A DNA stretch of 64,000 nt from Corynebacterium kalidii (GTDB lineage: Bacteria > Actinomycetota > Actinomycetes > Mycobacteriales > Mycobacteriaceae): the NCBI RefSeq assembly GCF_022869005.1, contig NZ_JALIEA010000011.1:406438-470437 (forward strand). The letters run 5' to 3'. This document shows positions 35,751 through 43,543 of the stretch, piece after piece (position 1 is the first letter of the stretch; the number at the start of each line of letters is the position of its first letter). The notes beneath the pieces are model-generated. The model did no database searches, had not been told where the DNA came from, and worked only from the letters and a program-made list of their open reading frames with translations. Position numbers and translations under genes: made by a program.

Positions 35751-35950
35751 TGGCTGCAGTACGAGCGATTTCTGCCAGCGTTATCGTTGGTCTTGTCGTA
35801 TTCTTCGTGGTTGCGTGGATTGCTGACTGGGAGCCGCAGTACGGCTTTCTGGTCTTCTTCTCAATTGTGGCTGCTATTGTCGACTACCTCACGGGTTTCG
35901 GGTCGAAGGTGCGCAGGAAGGATAAGGACGAACTCGTCGAGGACGAGTAG
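35750..35950 (+). CDS. Small two-helix membrane protein, candidate immunity protein
   Basis: This 66-residue protein starts one base into the precursor's stop (TAATG). It has two membrane helices (about 7-25 and 31-49) joined by a short ADWEPQYG turn, and a highly charged C-terminal tail (KVRRKDKDELVEDE). There is no signal peptide or enzyme motif. A small membrane protein translationally coupled to a secreted hydrophobic peptide is the common arrangement of bacteriocin immunity proteins. It shares the low GC of its partner (30 of 60 bases G or C in 35761-35820). It could alternatively be an export or processing helper. Confidence 0.75.
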   Translation: MAAVRAISASVIVGLVVFFVVAWIADWEPQYGFLVFFSIVAAIVDYLTGFGSKVRRKDKDELVEDE

Positions 35951-36347
35951 CTTCTCGACTCTTCGGGAGGATATCCGAATCATCCACGTAGCCGGAGGAT
36001 CGAAGACTTCTGCAGGCCCCTCCCCACCAGCCTTCACTGTCCCGCCGACGGTGGGGCTTCCGGCGCATCCGCCTCGCGAAGGTCTGAGCCCCCAGTGCGG
36101 GGAGCTCGTCGGACGGCCCGGTCTGCGATCCGGGCGTGCCCACGAGGCGCCGCACAGGGTCTGTGAGGAGAGGGTGCGACCATCTCGCATCGCGCAGGAG
36201 GATGGTCCGCACGAACCGCCGGCTGCGGTCCAGGGGTATTTGGCCCATCGTTTGCCCGCCGGGGCGTGTCCAGACTGTGAAACGCGTGAACGGTGTACAA
36301 CACGTGAAGCCCGGTGACCTGCGGTAACACAGTGCCCGCAGGTAGCG
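35951..36347. other. Gene-poor spacer after the candidate toxin pair
   Basis: Nothing recognisable is encoded in about 400 bp; open frames on either strand lack ribosome sites and domains. It contains a 7-bp CCCCACC/GGTGGGG dyad (about 36019-36056) and GC rises back to the window average. It may hold the 3' end of the accessory mRNA and decayed sequence. Confidence 0.5.
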
Positions 36348-36353
36348 TAACCT
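36348..36353 (+). promoter_or_regulatory. -10 hexamer of leaderless ABM gene
   Basis: TAACCT is 7 nt before the ATG at 36361. Confidence 0.55.
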
Positions 36354-36360
36354 GGATTCC

Positions 36361-36684
36361 ATGATCTTGATCAACGTGCGTTTCCGCCCGCTTCCCGAAT
36401 ACGTCGAGAACTTCCGCGAGGTCGTCGCGGAGTTCACCGAGGCCACCCGTGCCGAGGAAGGCAACCTGTGGTTCGACTGGTTCCGTGGCACTGACGACCC
36501 CTCCGAGTACTTCCTGGTCGAGGCCTTCGCCGACGGTGCGGACGGCCCCCACGTCAACAGCGACCACTTCGCCGCGGCATGTGAGCTCTTCCCGACGGTG
36601 CTCTCGGAGACCCCGCAGATCATCAACACCTCCATCCCCGGCAAGACCGAGTGGGACCGCATGGCGGAGTTCTCCGTGGAGTGA
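36361..36684 (+). CDS. Putative quinol/antibiotic biosynthesis monooxygenase (ABM)
   Basis: This 107-residue protein is a single ABM ferredoxin-like domain: it begins ILINVRFRPLPEYVENFREVVAEFTEATRAEEGNLWFDWFRGTDDPSEYFLVEAFAD and has the family's SDHFAAACELFPTVL helix. Members such as YgiN oxidise quinols or act as small cofactor-free monooxygenases, usually as dimers; substrate is unknown here. It is monocistronic. Confidence 0.88.
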   Translation: MILINVRFRPLPEYVENFREVVAEFTEATRAEEGNLWFDWFRGTDDPSEYFLVEAFADGADGPHVNSDHFAAACELFPTVLSETPQIINTSIPGKTEWDRMAEFSVE

Positions 36685-36736
36685 CCTGCCCCACACGAAT
36701 GTTGTGTATATAACTAGATCCTCACAGGAGAATATC

Positions 36737-36750
36737 ACCCCGTACGGGGT
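36737..36750. promoter_or_regulatory. Perfect 14-bp palindrome ACCCCGTACGGGGT
   Basis: A 14-bp perfect palindrome lies about 40 nt downstream of a TATAAC -10-like element and 112 nt upstream of the small amphipathic-peptide gene. It is centred on GTAC and has no loop, as expected for a dimeric repressor operator. Confidence 0.45.
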
Positions 36751-36805
36751 TGAATTCATCCTGCGCTGAGGTGATCTGCCCCGATGTCTGTACAGTTCGT
36801 CCGGT

Positions 36806-36823
36806 AGCCCGTGCACACGGGCT
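36806..36823. promoter_or_regulatory. Perfect 8-bp inverted repeat AGCCCGTG-CA-CACGGGCT
   Basis: The arms at 36806-36813 and 36816-36823 are separated by two bases and followed by GTTTATACCC. It lies just before the amphipathic-peptide gene and could be an operator or the stem of an mRNA hairpin. Confidence 0.45.
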
Positions 36824-36861
36824 GTTTATACCCGTGTACCTTAACTGAAAGGCAGATCATC

Positions 36862-37047
36862 ATGATCGACTTCCTGCAGAGCCTCTTCGGCGACATCGTC
36901 GAGGCCATCAAGTCCCTCTTCGACAGCATCTCGGGCTCCGACGGAATCCTGGGTTCCGAGGGTGGCGACGGTGCAGGTGCTGGCGACGGCAACACCCCGG
37001 GCGACGACATCACCCCGGGCACCGACAACGGCGGGAACCAGGAGTAG
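36862..37047 (+). CDS. Small amphipathic peptide with acidic Gly-rich tail, porin-like?
   Basis: This 61-residue protein starts MIDFLQSLFGDIVEAIKSLF, a strongly amphipathic helix with hydrophobic residues every three to four positions, and continues into a disordered Gly/Asp/Asn/Thr tail. It has no signal peptide. Corynebacterial mycomembrane porins PorA and PorH are also very short helical proteins without signal peptides, so a pore-forming or surface peptide is possible; sequence identity to them is not evident. AAAGG precedes the ATG. A GTG at 36811 in frame would lie inside the inverted repeat and is less likely. The gene is followed by a terminator-like hairpin. Confidence 0.6.
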   Translation: MIDFLQSLFGDIVEAIKSLFDSISGSDGILGSEGGDGAGAGDGNTPGDDITPGTDNGGNQE

Positions 37048-37070
37048 CTCACTCCCCGGTGACTGCCCGA

Positions 37071-37100
37071 CAGGCCCCCAGGCTCCGGCCCGGGGGCCTG
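37071..37100 (+). terminator. Terminator-like hairpin after the amphipathic-peptide gene
   Basis: CAGGCCCCC (37071-37079) pairs over 9 bp with GGGGGCCTG (37092-37100), 12-nt loop, no T-tract. It lies 24 nt after the stop and before the ppk2 promoter. Confidence 0.55.
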
Positions 37101-37160
37101 CCGCATGTCCGGGGGTGGGGTGGGACCGCGAGGATGACTCCGGTGGGGCGCCCCGCCCGG

Positions 37161-37166
37161 TAGGAT
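37161..37166 (+). promoter_or_regulatory. -10 hexamer of leaderless ppk2
   Basis: TAGGAT is 7 nt before the ATG at 37174. Confidence 0.6.
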
Positions 37167-37173
37167 TCCCCTT

Positions 37174-38073
37174 ATGTCACCACAGCATGGACCGGGGCCG
37201 GAGGCCCCCGCGGAGAACCCGACGCGGACCCGTCCGCCGAAGTTGGACAAGAAGGCCTACGAGAAGGAGCTCAAGAAACTCCAGGCGGACCTCGTCGACA
37301 TGCAGCAGTGGGTCCGGGAGACCGGGTCGCGCGTGGTGATCATCATGGAGGGCCGCGACGCCGCCGGGAAGGGGTCGGCGATCAAGCGGATCACCCAGTA
37401 CCTCAACCCACGGTTCTGCCGGGTGGAGGCGCTGCCGGCGCCCACCTCCCGTGAACAGGGGCAGTGGTACTTCCAGCGGTACGTGGAGAAGCTCCCCACC
37501 GCCGGTGAGATCGTGATCTTCGACCGGTCCTGGTACAACCGTGCCGGGGTGGAGCGGGTGATGGGGTTCTGCTCGGCGTCCGAGTACCGCCGGTTCCTGC
37601 ACCAGGCGCCGATCTTCGAGCGCCTGCTCGTGGAGGACGGGATCATGCTGCGCAAGTACTGGTTCTCCGTCTCCGACGAAGAGCAGGTCGCCAGGTTCAC
37701 CTCACGCCGCAACGATCCCCTGCGGCAGTGGAAACTCTCGCCGATGGACCTGCAGTCCATCACCCGGTGGGAGGACTACTCTCGGGCGAAGGACGAGATG
37801 TTCGCGCACACCGACACCCCCACCGCCCCGTGGTACACCGTGGAGAGCGAGGACAAGAAGCGCTCCAGGATCAACGTGATCAACCACATCCTGGCGTCGG
37901 TGCCGTGGGAGAAGGTCGAGCACACTCCGCCGCGTATCCCGGAGCGCCCGGAGGTCGCGTCGGACTACGAGCGGCCTCCCCGGACGGAGTTCCGCTACGT
38001 CCCCGACCGGGCGGCCGACCTGGAGCAGGGGGCCCAGAAGAAGCAGAAGAGGAAGAAGGGGAAGCGGGGCTAG
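37174..38073 (+). CDS. ppk2: Polyphosphate kinase 2
   Basis: This 299-residue class I PPK2 uses polyphosphate to phosphorylate nucleotides (or the reverse). It has the Walker A motif GRDAAGKGSAIKR (about residues 61-73), the APTSREQGQWYFQRYVEKLP segment, the Walker B-type IVIFDRSWYNRAGVERVMGFC and lid-region KYWFSVSDEEQVARF. The C terminus is strongly basic (KKQKRKKGKRG), which may bind polyphosphate. It converges on the acyl-CoA ligase with a shared hairpin. Confidence 0.95.
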   Translation: MSPQHGPGPEAPAENPTRTRPPKLDKKAYEKELKKLQADLVDMQQWVRETGSRVVIIMEGRDAAGKGSAIKRITQYLNPRFCRVEALPAPTSREQGQWYFQRYVEKLPTAGEIVIFDRSWYNRAGVERVMGFCSASEYRRFLHQAPIFERLLVEDGIMLRKYWFSVSDEEQVARFTSRRNDPLRQWKLSPMDLQSITRWEDYSRAKDEMFAHTDTPTAPWYTVESEDKKRSRINVINHILASVPWEKVEHTPPRIPERPEVASDYERPPRTEFRYVPDRAADLEQGAQKKQKRKKGKRG

Positions 38074-38081
38074 GTGCCTCC

Positions 38082-38102
38082 CCGCTCACTCGTAGTGAGC
38101 GG
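38082..38102. terminator. Bidirectional hairpin between ppk2 and fadD
   Basis: CCGCTCACT (38082-38090) and AGTGAGCGG (38094-38102) form a perfect 9-bp stem with a 3-nt loop. It includes the last codons and stop of the minus-strand acyl-CoA ligase and lies 8 nt past the ppk2 stop. Confidence 0.55.
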
Positions 38103-39948
38103 CGATCTCGTTGTCGAAGTGCTCGTGGATCACCTTGCGCCGCAGTTTCAGTGACGGGGTGATCTCCTGGTACTCCACGCCGAGGTCACGGTGCAGGACG
38201 GTGAACTTCTTGATCTGCTCCCACCGGTTCAGGTGGCTGTTGAGCTCGTCGATGTAGCCCTGCACCATCTCCCGGGTGACGGGGGCGGCGACGATCTCGC
38301 GGTAGGTGCCGGAGACACCCGAACGTTCCGCCCAAGCGGTCACGGCGTCCTCGTCCAGTGTGACGAGTGCGGACACGTAGGGCCTGTCGTTGCCGATGAC
38401 GACCAGCTGGCTGGCGACCGGGCACAGGCCCTTGAACTTAGCCTCGATCTGCGCGGGGGCAACGTACTTGCCGTTGGAGGTCTTGAACAGCTCCTTCTTG
38501 CGGTCGGTGATCTTCACCCGGCCCTCGTTGTCCATCTCGCCGATGTCGCCGGTGTGGAACCACCCGTCGGCGTCGAGGACCTCGGCGGTGGCTTCGGGAT
38601 TGTTGTGGTAGCCGTCCATCACGCCCGGGCCCTTGATCAGGACCTCGCCGTCCTCGGCGATACGTGCCTCGATGCCCTCCATCGGCCGGCCCACGTACCC
38701 GGCACGGTAGATGTGCGGGCGGGTGAGGCAGGTCGCGGCACTGGTCTCGGTGAGGCCGTACCCTTCCAGGATGGGCATGCCGGCGGCGCCGAACCAGCGG
38801 GCGATGTCGGTGTTCAGTGCGGCGGAACCGGAGATGAAGTAGTTGACGTTGCCCCCGAAGCGTTCGCGGATCTTCGACATCACGAGGCGGTCGCCGATCT
38901 TCGCCTGCAGCCGGACCCACGCGCTGGCGGAACCGACCCCGTGGTCGGCGTCGAAGACCTGGACACCGGTCCGGCTGGCCCAGTGGAAGAGCTTCTCCTT
39001 CACTCCGCCCTCCGAGGCCATCATCGTGGCCACGCCGTTGTAGGCCTTCTCGAAGATACGCGGCGCGGACCCCATGAAGGTGGGTTTGACGACGGCGAGG
39101 TTGCCGATGATCTTGTCGATACGACCGTCGATCGCGGTCTCGAACCCGATGTGGACGGGCAGCACGAGCAGCAGCTTGCCCATCACGTGGGCCAACGGCA
39201 GCCAGAGGAACTGCTTGTCGTCGATGGTGAGGAACTCCTCGGGGCCGGACCTGGCCGTGGCCTCGGCCGAGTGCGCCTCGAACACCCACACCCGGTGGGG
39301 CAGCCGGACGCCCTTGGGGCGGCCGGTGGTGCCCGAGGTGTAGATCAGGGTGGACAGGTGCTCGAGACGGGTCGCGTCGATACGGTCGTCGACGGCCGTG
39401 GGGTTGTCGGCCAGGTAGGCCCGTCCACGCTCGCGCAGGTCGTCCAGGGTGACCACCCACCCCGGTGCCTCGGTGTCGAGCTCCTCGGGGACGTCCCCGC
39501 TGAACAGGACGACCGACTGCACGTCGGGGATCTCGTCCCGGAGTGCGAGGAGCTTGTCCACCTGCTCGCGGTCCTCGGCGAAGACCACGCGGGACCCTGA
39601 GTCGGCGAGGATGAACGAGACGTCGTCGGCGACGGTGGTGGGGTAGACCGTCACCGTCGCCGCGGAGGCGTACATGATGCCGTAGTTGGCCAGCGCCCAC
39701 TCGTAGCGGGTGGAGCTGGCGATGGCGACGCGTTCCTCGGCCTCGATGCCCATCGACATCAGTCCCCCGGCGACCTCCGCGGCCTGTGTGCCCAGTTCCG
39801 ACCAGGTCACGGCGGTCCAGGTCTCCGTCCCGTCGCCTGCGACGACCGGGTAACTGTACGCCCTGCGGTCGGGGGTCTGCCTGATCCGGTTGCGCAGCAT
39901 GTGGCCCACGGACTGGATGGCGGGGTCGATCGGAACGGCGGTTGTCAT
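38086..39948 (-). CDS. Long-chain acyl-CoA synthetase (FadD15-like)
   Basis: This 620-residue AMP-forming ligase has the ATP loop YTSGTTGRPKG (about residues 198-208), the long-chain ligase pattern HVMGKLLLVLPVHIG, YGLTETSAA, and the WFHTGDIGEMDNEGRVKITDRKKELFKTSNGKYVAP segment that defines the large bacterial/eukaryotic long-chain group. It resembles mycobacterial FadD15 and would activate fatty acids for degradation or lipid remodelling. A GGAGAG ribosome site precedes the ATG. The divergent hydratase-family gene starts 150 bp away. Confidence 0.93.
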   Translation of the reverse strand: MTTAVPIDPAIQSVGHMLRNRIRQTPDRRAYSYPVVAGDGTETWTAVTWSELGTQAAEVAGGLMSMGIEAEERVAIASSTRYEWALANYGIMYASAATVTVYPTTVADDVSFILADSGSRVVFAEDREQVDKLLALRDEIPDVQSVVLFSGDVPEELDTEAPGWVVTLDDLRERGRAYLADNPTAVDDRIDATRLEHLSTLIYTSGTTGRPKGVRLPHRVWVFEAHSAEATARSGPEEFLTIDDKQFLWLPLAHVMGKLLLVLPVHIGFETAIDGRIDKIIGNLAVVKPTFMGSAPRIFEKAYNGVATMMASEGGVKEKLFHWASRTGVQVFDADHGVGSASAWVRLQAKIGDRLVMSKIRERFGGNVNYFISGSAALNTDIARWFGAAGMPILEGYGLTETSAATCLTRPHIYRAGYVGRPMEGIEARIAEDGEVLIKGPGVMDGYHNNPEATAEVLDADGWFHTGDIGEMDNEGRVKITDRKKELFKTSNGKYVAPAQIEAKFKGLCPVASQLVVIGNDRPYVSALVTLDEDAVTAWAERSGVSGTYREIVAAPVTREMVQGYIDELNSHLNRWEQIKKFTVLHRDLGVEYQEITPSLKLRRKVIHEHFDNEIAAHYE

Positions 39949-40098
39949 GTCTTCTCTCCATCCGGACGGTGATGTGTCGTCTGAGCGACCATTCTTTCTG
40001 TCACGATAGCAATGATGCGTGTCTCAGGTCACAGGTTCATGGTATTCACCTGGCTCATAGAGGTGCCCCCGTGCCGCCGCCGGTGGTTTCGTGCCACC

Positions 40099-41199
40099 AT
40101 GGCAGTCATGAACACCACACCCACCTCCCAGTCAGCCGATGTCCGCGTCGAGAAACTCGACGGCGCCGGCGTGATCACACTCGACCGCCCGAAGGCGCTG
40201 AATGCGTTGGACCACGGGATGATCAACGCCATCGCCGCCGCACTCGACAGTTTCCGCGACGACGACGCGGTGGACCGGGTCCTGCTGTGCTCGGCGGGGG
40301 AGAAGGCCTACTGCGCCGGCGGCGACGTCCGGTCGGTGCGTGACTCCGACCTCACCGGGGACTACACCCCGGGCGACGACCTCTTCCGCGACGAGTACGA
40401 CATGAACCACGCGCTGGCGACGTTCCCGACGCCGACGGTGGCGCTCGTCGACGGCATCGCCATGGGCGGCGGCCTCGGTGTCTCCGCCCACGCCGGCGTC
40501 CGCGTCGTCACCGGGAGGACGTGGCAGTCGATGCCGGAGATGGCGATCGGCTTCATCACCGACGTCGGCATCTCCCACGTGTTCACCCACCTGCCGCACG
40601 TCCCGGAGAACTCGCGTGTCGCGCTCGGGGTGTTCCTGGCGACCACCGCCTACCGGCTGACCGTCGACGACCTGCTGTGGAGTGGACTGGCGACGCACCT
40701 GCTGCAGGACGGGGACACCGCCGCGTTCCGGGAGGCCCTGGTGTCGGACGGGTTGGATGCGGCGTTGGCGCGGACCGTGGGCCGCGACGCCGCCGGTGAG
40801 TCGACGCTGGCCCGTAACCTGGACTGGATCACCGCCACCTTCGACGGCGACGACTGGTCGGAGATTCAGCGACGGGTCGACGCGGCCGAGGGGGACTTCG
40901 CCGACGAGGTCCGGGCGATGCTCGCCCCGGCGAACCCGCTGTCGCTGGTGGGTGCCACGGAGCTGCTGAACTACTCCGCCCACGTCTCGCTGCGCCGTGC
41001 CCTGGACGCGGAGTTCGCCCTGGGGTGCCTGCTCCGCAGGCAGCCGAACTTCCCCGAGGGTGTCCGTGCGGTCCTGGTGGACAAGGACCGGCAGGCGACG
41101 TTCTCCCCGGCGACCGTCGCGGAGGTCACGCCGGAGCAGCGTGAGGAGATCCGGCGGACCGTCGCTGGACCCGCAGCCACACCACGAAACCCCAGGTGA
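40099..41199 (+). CDS. 3-hydroxyisobutyryl-CoA hydrolase / enoyl-CoA hydratase family
   Basis: This 366-residue crotonase-fold protein has GVITLDRPKALNALDHGM, the oxyanion-hole segment AGEKAYCAGGDVRSV, AMGGGLGVSAHAGVRVVTGRTWQSMPEMAIGFITDVG and a C-terminal half with FALGCLLRRQPNFPEGVRAVLVDKDR. Length and the MPEMAIGFxxDVG motif fit 3-hydroxyisobutyryl-CoA hydrolases of valine catabolism rather than plain hydratases. ATG at 40099 (second ATG three codons later). The last 74 bases overlap the convergent pnuC-family gene. Confidence 0.88.
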   Translation: MAVMNTTPTSQSADVRVEKLDGAGVITLDRPKALNALDHGMINAIAAALDSFRDDDAVDRVLLCSAGEKAYCAGGDVRSVRDSDLTGDYTPGDDLFRDEYDMNHALATFPTPTVALVDGIAMGGGLGVSAHAGVRVVTGRTWQSMPEMAIGFITDVGISHVFTHLPHVPENSRVALGVFLATTAYRLTVDDLLWSGLATHLLQDGDTAAFREALVSDGLDAALARTVGRDAAGESTLARNLDWITATFDGDDWSEIQRRVDAAEGDFADEVRAMLAPANPLSLVGATELLNYSAHVSLRRALDAEFALGCLLRRQPNFPEGVRAVLVDKDRQATFSPATVAEVTPEQREEIRRTVAGPAATPRNPR

Positions 41200-41875
41200 C
41201 GAACGCGCCGTAGACGAGGTAGAGGGCCGCGCTGGGGTAGTAGCCCGCCGTGAAGAGCAGCGGGACGCCCACGACGTCCACGGCGATCCAAATCAGCCAG
41301 AACTCCGTCCACCCCTTGGCCATGCCGAAGGTCGCCAGGAGGGACCCGGTGAAGATCCAGGCGTCCGCCCAGGGACCCCACGAGCCCAGGGCGCTGAAGA
41401 CCCAGGCGAAACCGCAGGTCCCGACCACCGCGACGGCGAGCATGAAGAGCCGCTCACGCGGGGTCGCCCAGCGGGGTTGCACCGCCTCGTAGGTGTCCGC
41501 CGGTTCGGAGAGGATGGACCGCGACGGGTCGGTGTCGACCGGTTCCCGCATGCCCGCGGTCCGGGCCCGGTGCCACTGCCACCAGCCGTAGAGGCTGACG
41601 GTGAAGAACATCACCTGGCGTCCTGCCTGGCCGTAGAGGTCGAGGTCCTGCGGGGTGTGGAACACGCCGCCGAGGAACACGGTGAACAGCAGGACGTTTC
41701 CGACGATCCCCACCGGCCAGGCCCACACGACCCGCCGCATGCCGCCGACGGCCGAGGCGATGCCGAAGCCGTTGCCGATGACCTCCCGCCAGAGGATCGC
41801 CGAGTCGCCGATCGACCACTGCGCGTTGAGGAATGTCGTGAGGGCGTCGCCTACCGACGCCAGGATTCCGGACAT
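41126..41875 (-). CDS. pnuX: PnuC-family riboflavin transporter (PnuX/RibM)
   Basis: This 249-residue membrane protein has about seven hydrophobic segments and the PnuC pattern: REVIGNGFGIASAVGGMRRVVWAWPVGIVGN, FFTVSLYGWWQWHRA (the W-x-x-W region) and the C-terminal KGWTEFWLIWIAVDVVGVPLLFTAGYY. PnuC relatives import unphosphorylated vitamins by facilitated diffusion. An FMN riboswitch immediately upstream indicates riboflavin, as for PnuX of C. glutamicum, rather than nicotinamide riboside. The start at 41875 is the first codon after the riboswitch. The 3' end overlaps the convergent hydrolase gene. Confidence 0.92.
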   Translation of the reverse strand: MSGILASVGDALTTFLNAQWSIGDSAILWREVIGNGFGIASAVGGMRRVVWAWPVGIVGNVLLFTVFLGGVFHTPQDLDLYGQAGRQVMFFTVSLYGWWQWHRARTAGMREPVDTDPSRSILSEPADTYEAVQPRWATPRERLFMLAVAVVGTCGFAWVFSALGSWGPWADAWIFTGSLLATFGMAKGWTEFWLIWIAVDVVGVPLLFTAGYYPSAALYLVYGAFVTWGFVVWLRVQRRSAGSPHAAPA

Positions 41876-41887
41876 GAGGTGTCCAGC

Positions 41888-42017
41888 CTTTCTCTCCCGT
41901 CCGGACTGTGACCGTCGGCTCCGGAATCTCACCGGATCTGCTTGACCCACCTGGTGGAGGTGGCGCTCGCGGGCTTTCACCGCCGGTGGGGAATTCCACC
42001 CCGCCCTGAGAATGCTT
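41888..42017 (-). ncRNA. FMN riboswitch (RFN element)
   Basis: The minus strand carries the conserved RFN blocks in order: TCTCAGGGCGGGGTGGAATT, CCCCACCGGCGGT, AAAGCCCGCGAGCG, a variable stem, GGTGAGATTCCGGAGCCGAC, GGTCACAGTCCGGACGGGAGAGAAAG-type 3' closing region split at 41888. FMN binding normally shuts off expression. It ends 12 nt before the pnuX start codon, so control is probably by hiding the ribosome site, with no separate terminator visible. Confidence 0.96.
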
Positions 42018-42078
42018 ACAGATGGTCAGGGTACACCGGCCATCCGGTGGAGGGGGCTGTTTCGTCCCGCCCGGCTGC

Positions 42079-42084
42079 TACTGT
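42079..42084 (+). promoter_or_regulatory. -10 hexamer of leaderless DUF1648 gene
   Basis: TACTGT is 8 nt before the ATG at 42093, on the strand opposite to the riboswitch. Confidence 0.5.
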
Positions 42085-42092
42085 CGGGGAAT

Positions 42093-42860
42093 ATGACGGT
42101 GCACCCGGATGCGGAACCCCGTAGCGAGAACCACCCGCCGGTGACGATGCCGGGCTACCTCTACCTGCTGGCGCTGGTGCCGCCGCTGGCGTCGGCGGTG
42201 GCGGTGGTCGCGTCCTACGACGCGGTCCCGGATCCGATGCCGACGCACTGGGGTTTCTCCGGGGAACCGGACGCCTGGGCCCCGAAGTCGATGTCCACCC
42301 TGCTGTTCGGGATGCTCCTCGGACCGGTGATCTGTGTGCTGGCCATGGCTTTCGCCGGCTTTATGATGCGTACCCTGTCCGCCTCCCTGTTCGAGCGTGG
42401 CGGGGCGAGGTCCCCGGCGGACGCCCGGCGCACCTGGCATGAGCTCCGGATGATGCAGCCGGTGGTGGGCGTGTACTGCGTGCTGCTCTCGACGTCGCTG
42501 ACCCTTCTGATGCTGGGGCTCAACGGCCCGTGGGAGTGGCTCCAGGGGATGTCCGGATGGCTCGAGGCAGTGGCGATGCTCGGGATCGTCGCGAGCACGG
42601 CCTGGCTGCTGGTGACGACGGCACGGCGCGGCGAGGCCGTCGCCGAACGTTTCCCGTTCGAGGACGGGCGTCGGCGCCGGTGGCTGATCTTCGTCGAGAT
42701 CCCGGGCAGTGACCGGGTGATGGTCGATACCGGCACAGGCTCGAACTTCACCTTCAACGTCGCCACCCGGGGAGGCCGGATCGGCGCGGTGGTGCTGCTG
42801 GTGGTGCTTGCGGCGGCGGGGCTGATGCTCCTGGCGACGGCGGTGACGGCGTTGTTCTGA
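42093..42860 (+). CDS. DUF1648 domain membrane protein
   Basis: This 255-residue protein has an N-terminal helix followed by the DUF1648 signature DPMPTHWGFSGEPDAWAPKS (about residues 47-66), then further hydrophobic segments near 75, 130, 160 and a C-terminal one (GAVVLLVVLAAAGLMLLATAVTALF). The segment between the last two helices resembles a small soluble beta domain. Such proteins include SdpI-like immunity or signalling proteins, but the rest does not match SdpI closely. Function is unknown. Confidence 0.75.
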   Translation: MTVHPDAEPRSENHPPVTMPGYLYLLALVPPLASAVAVVASYDAVPDPMPTHWGFSGEPDAWAPKSMSTLLFGMLLGPVICVLAMAFAGFMMRTLSASLFERGGARSPADARRTWHELRMMQPVVGVYCVLLSTSLTLLMLGLNGPWEWLQGMSGWLEAVAMLGIVASTAWLLVTTARRGEAVAERFPFEDGRRRRWLIFVEIPGSDRVMVDTGTGSNFTFNVATRGGRIGAVVLLVVLAAAGLMLLATAVTALF

Positions 42861-42892
42861 GGGGTTGACGACGCCACCGTCCGGTGCCGCCC

Positions 42893-43543
42893 TCAGCCCC
42901 CGAACCCGGTGCGCAGCAGCGCGAACCCTTCGTCGAGGACCTCGGTGGGGGAGCGGTCGGTCGACGCCCAACTGGGGAACATGACCATGCAGTCACGTCC
43001 GTCCTCCGCGGCCTTCGACTCGACGGCGATGGCGCCCGCCGTCAGGCAGGACACCATCATCAGGGCACTGGCCTGGCGGCTCATCGTCCCGCGTGCCCGC
43101 TGGTGGAGCGCGTCGAGCAGCCCGTCGGCGATGTGCATGACCCGCTCCTTGTCATCCGGACCGGTGATGTAGCTCAGGTGGTCGGCGATCGAGCGGAGGT
43201 TCAGCAGGGTGCCGGGGTCGTCGGAGACGGTGCCGTCCTCGTCGACCCGGCTGGTCACCAGCCGTTGCATGATGTCGAGAGGGTGCTCGTCCTCGGGGGC
43301 GTCCTCGACGTCCTGCCGGAGTTCGTCGATGGTCTCCTCGATGAAGAACAGCAGTGCGTCCTCCCGCCGCGGGAAGTAGTTGTGGAACGTGCGGGTGGAC
43401 ACCCCGGCCCGCTCGGCGACGGCGGCGACGGTCATCCCGTCACTACCTTCGCTGAGCAGGAGTTCCGCCGACGCGCGGGCGAGTGCCCGGCGGGTCTCCT
43501 CCTTCTTCTGCTCCCGGAGGGAGGGTGTGTCGTTAGCGGCCAT
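42893..43543 (-). CDS. TetR family transcriptional regulator
   Basis: This 216-residue regulator has the TetR helix-turn-helix at residues 15-60 (RRALARASAELLLSEGSDGMTVAAVAERAGVSTRTFHNYFPRREDAL) and a helical ligand-binding domain. It overlaps the 3' end of the MMPL gene by 11 nt, so it is the second gene of that operon and probably represses it in a feedback loop. The large dyad upstream of the MMPL gene is the likely operator. Confidence 0.92.
   Translation of the reverse strand: MAANDTPSLREQKKEETRRALARASAELLLSEGSDGMTVAAVAERAGVSTRTFHNYFPRREDALLFFIEETIDELRQDVEDAPEDEHPLDIMQRLVTSRVDEDGTVSDDPGTLLNLRSIADHLSYITGPDDKERVMHIADGLLDALHQRARGTMSRQASALMMVSCLTAGAIAVESKAAEDGRDCMVMFPSWASTDRSPTEVLDEGFALLRTGFGG

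Noticed and set aside
35703..36066. 14-bp repeat GGGGCTTCCGGCGC at 35703-35716 and 36053-36066
   Set aside because: One copy is inside the toxin-like coding frame and the other in spacer; no further extension, likely chance.
36136..36327. 63-codon Arg-rich frame resembling a transposase fragment
   Set aside because: Arg richness follows from GC-rich random sequence; no DDE or other transposase motif, and no inverted repeats flank it.
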